Shown here: positions 5,510 to 5,697 of the stretch, one piece after another | Numbering within the stretch: position 1 is the stretch's first letter | Layout of the letters: the number at the start of each line of letters is the position of its first letter | Origin: an uncultured Ruminococcus sp. | GTDB lineage: Bacteria > Bacillota > Clostridia > Oscillospirales > CAG-272 | Reading direction: 5' to 3' | Assembly: GCA_902782785.1 (NCBI GenBank) | Contig: CACZOH010000069.1 | Coordinates: 1 to 5,697 of the forward strand | Length of the DNA: 5,697 nt | Notes under the pieces: model-generated | Told to the model about the DNA's origin: nothing | The model's database searches: none | Seen by the model: the letters and a program-made list of their open reading frames with translations, nothing else | Program-made: the position numbers and the translations under genes

Positions 5510-5697
5510 GCCGGGGACGGGGAAAACGGTATACAACGAAACTCCCTCAGTCTCGCTTACGCGAGCCACCGTTTCGCCTGCGGGCTCGGTCAGGTCGCGG
5601 CTCTGACAGGCCACCGGACTGTCATTCACTACCGCGCCCCCGCTTCGCTGCCTCGGAGAGGGCGCCTTAATACCTTCCCCGTCGGGGAAGGGGGATC
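5510..5697. repeat. GC-rich composite palindromic repeat element, cut by the window edge
   Basis: GC-rich DNA with nested inverted repeats starts abruptly after AT-rich intergenic sequence. Stems seen: CTCGC/GCGAG (5552-5556, 5561-5565), TGACAG/CTGTCA (5604-5609, 5619-5624), GCGCCC/GGGCGC (5634-5639, 5660-5665), CCCTC/GAGGG (5544-5548, 5658-5662) and an 8 bp hairpin at 5673-5691. GACGGGGAA (5516-5524) returns inverted as TTCCCCGTC (5675-5683), like short terminal inverted repeats. The ACTCCCTCAGTC and GGAGAGGGCGCC style resembles, from memory, high-copy intergenic repeats of gut Clostridia. No protein gene is credible in it. It may be a mobile, REP- or MITE-like sequence; copy number cannot be judged from this window. 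Confidence 0.65.
5673..5691. repeat. Perfect 8 bp hairpin at the right end of the repeat element
   Basis: CCTTCCCC (5673-5680), a GTC loop and GGGGAAGG (5684-5691) form a very stable hairpin. No T-tract follows before the window ends at 5697, so it is not shown to be an intrinsic terminator. It may continue into further repeat units beyond the edge. Confidence 0.7.

Noticed and set aside
5488..5670. Plus-strand 60-codon frame after the right-facing promoter
   Set aside because: It runs through the palindromic repeat, is Arg/Pro/Ser-rich and low in hydrophobics, its ATG would overlap the promoter -10 box, and it has no ribosome site.
1..5697. CRISPR array, tRNA or rRNA genes, transposase or phage genes
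   Set aside because: No spaced direct repeats, cloverleaf, rRNA motifs or mobile-element proteins were seen on either strand.

Overview
The window looks like the chromosome of an anaerobic Clostridia-type Bacillota, probably a gut lineage. Four things point that way. There is a type III glutamine synthetase whose N-terminal and C-terminal motifs match clostridial GlnN. The promoters have textbook TTGACA/TATAAT boxes and there is a strong AGGAG Shine-Dalgarno. There is a surface lipoprotein serpin of the kind known from gut Firmicutes. The right edge carries a GC-rich palindromic repeat resembling the interspersed repeats of these genomes. Taxonomy is inferred from these features only.

Layout, right to left on the minus strand: a consensus sigma-A promoter (5354-5382) drives glnN (5308-3233, type III glutamine synthetase). 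A tightly packed series follows: a lipoprotein serpin with a Thr/Glu stalk (3218-1785), a cytoplasmic GH43-like glycoside hydrolase (1783-722) and thrH (701-102, phosphoserine phosphatase/homoserine phosphotransferase). The gaps between genes are 14, 1 and 20 bp, and no terminator is visible between them, so the four probably form one transcript. Two of the genes have obvious upstream in-frame alternative starts (TTG) that I rejected because the Shine-Dalgarno or the spacing favours the internal ATG.

Right-hand intergenic region (5309-5697): it holds the glnN promoter, an AT-rich spacer with short palindromes, and a second near-perfect promoter facing right (5468-5496). Downstream of that lies a roughly 185 bp GC-rich stretch of nested inverted repeats that runs to the window edge. 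The right-facing promoter has no recognisable protein gene in view. It points straight into the palindromic repeat. The left 101 bp downstream of thrH hold only a short dyad and no convincing gene.

How the genes might work together: GlnN (ammonia assimilation) and ThrH (the last step of serine synthesis, or a homoserine branch) fit an amino-acid theme. The serpin would be displayed outside the cell, where it could restrain proteases. The GH43 enzyme would trim imported oligosaccharides. Combining an extracellular protease inhibitor with central nitrogen assimilation in one operon is the most unusual thing here. No completely new system is evident; the best leads are the serpin, the atypical GH43 active site, and the right-facing promoter that reads into a structured repeat.
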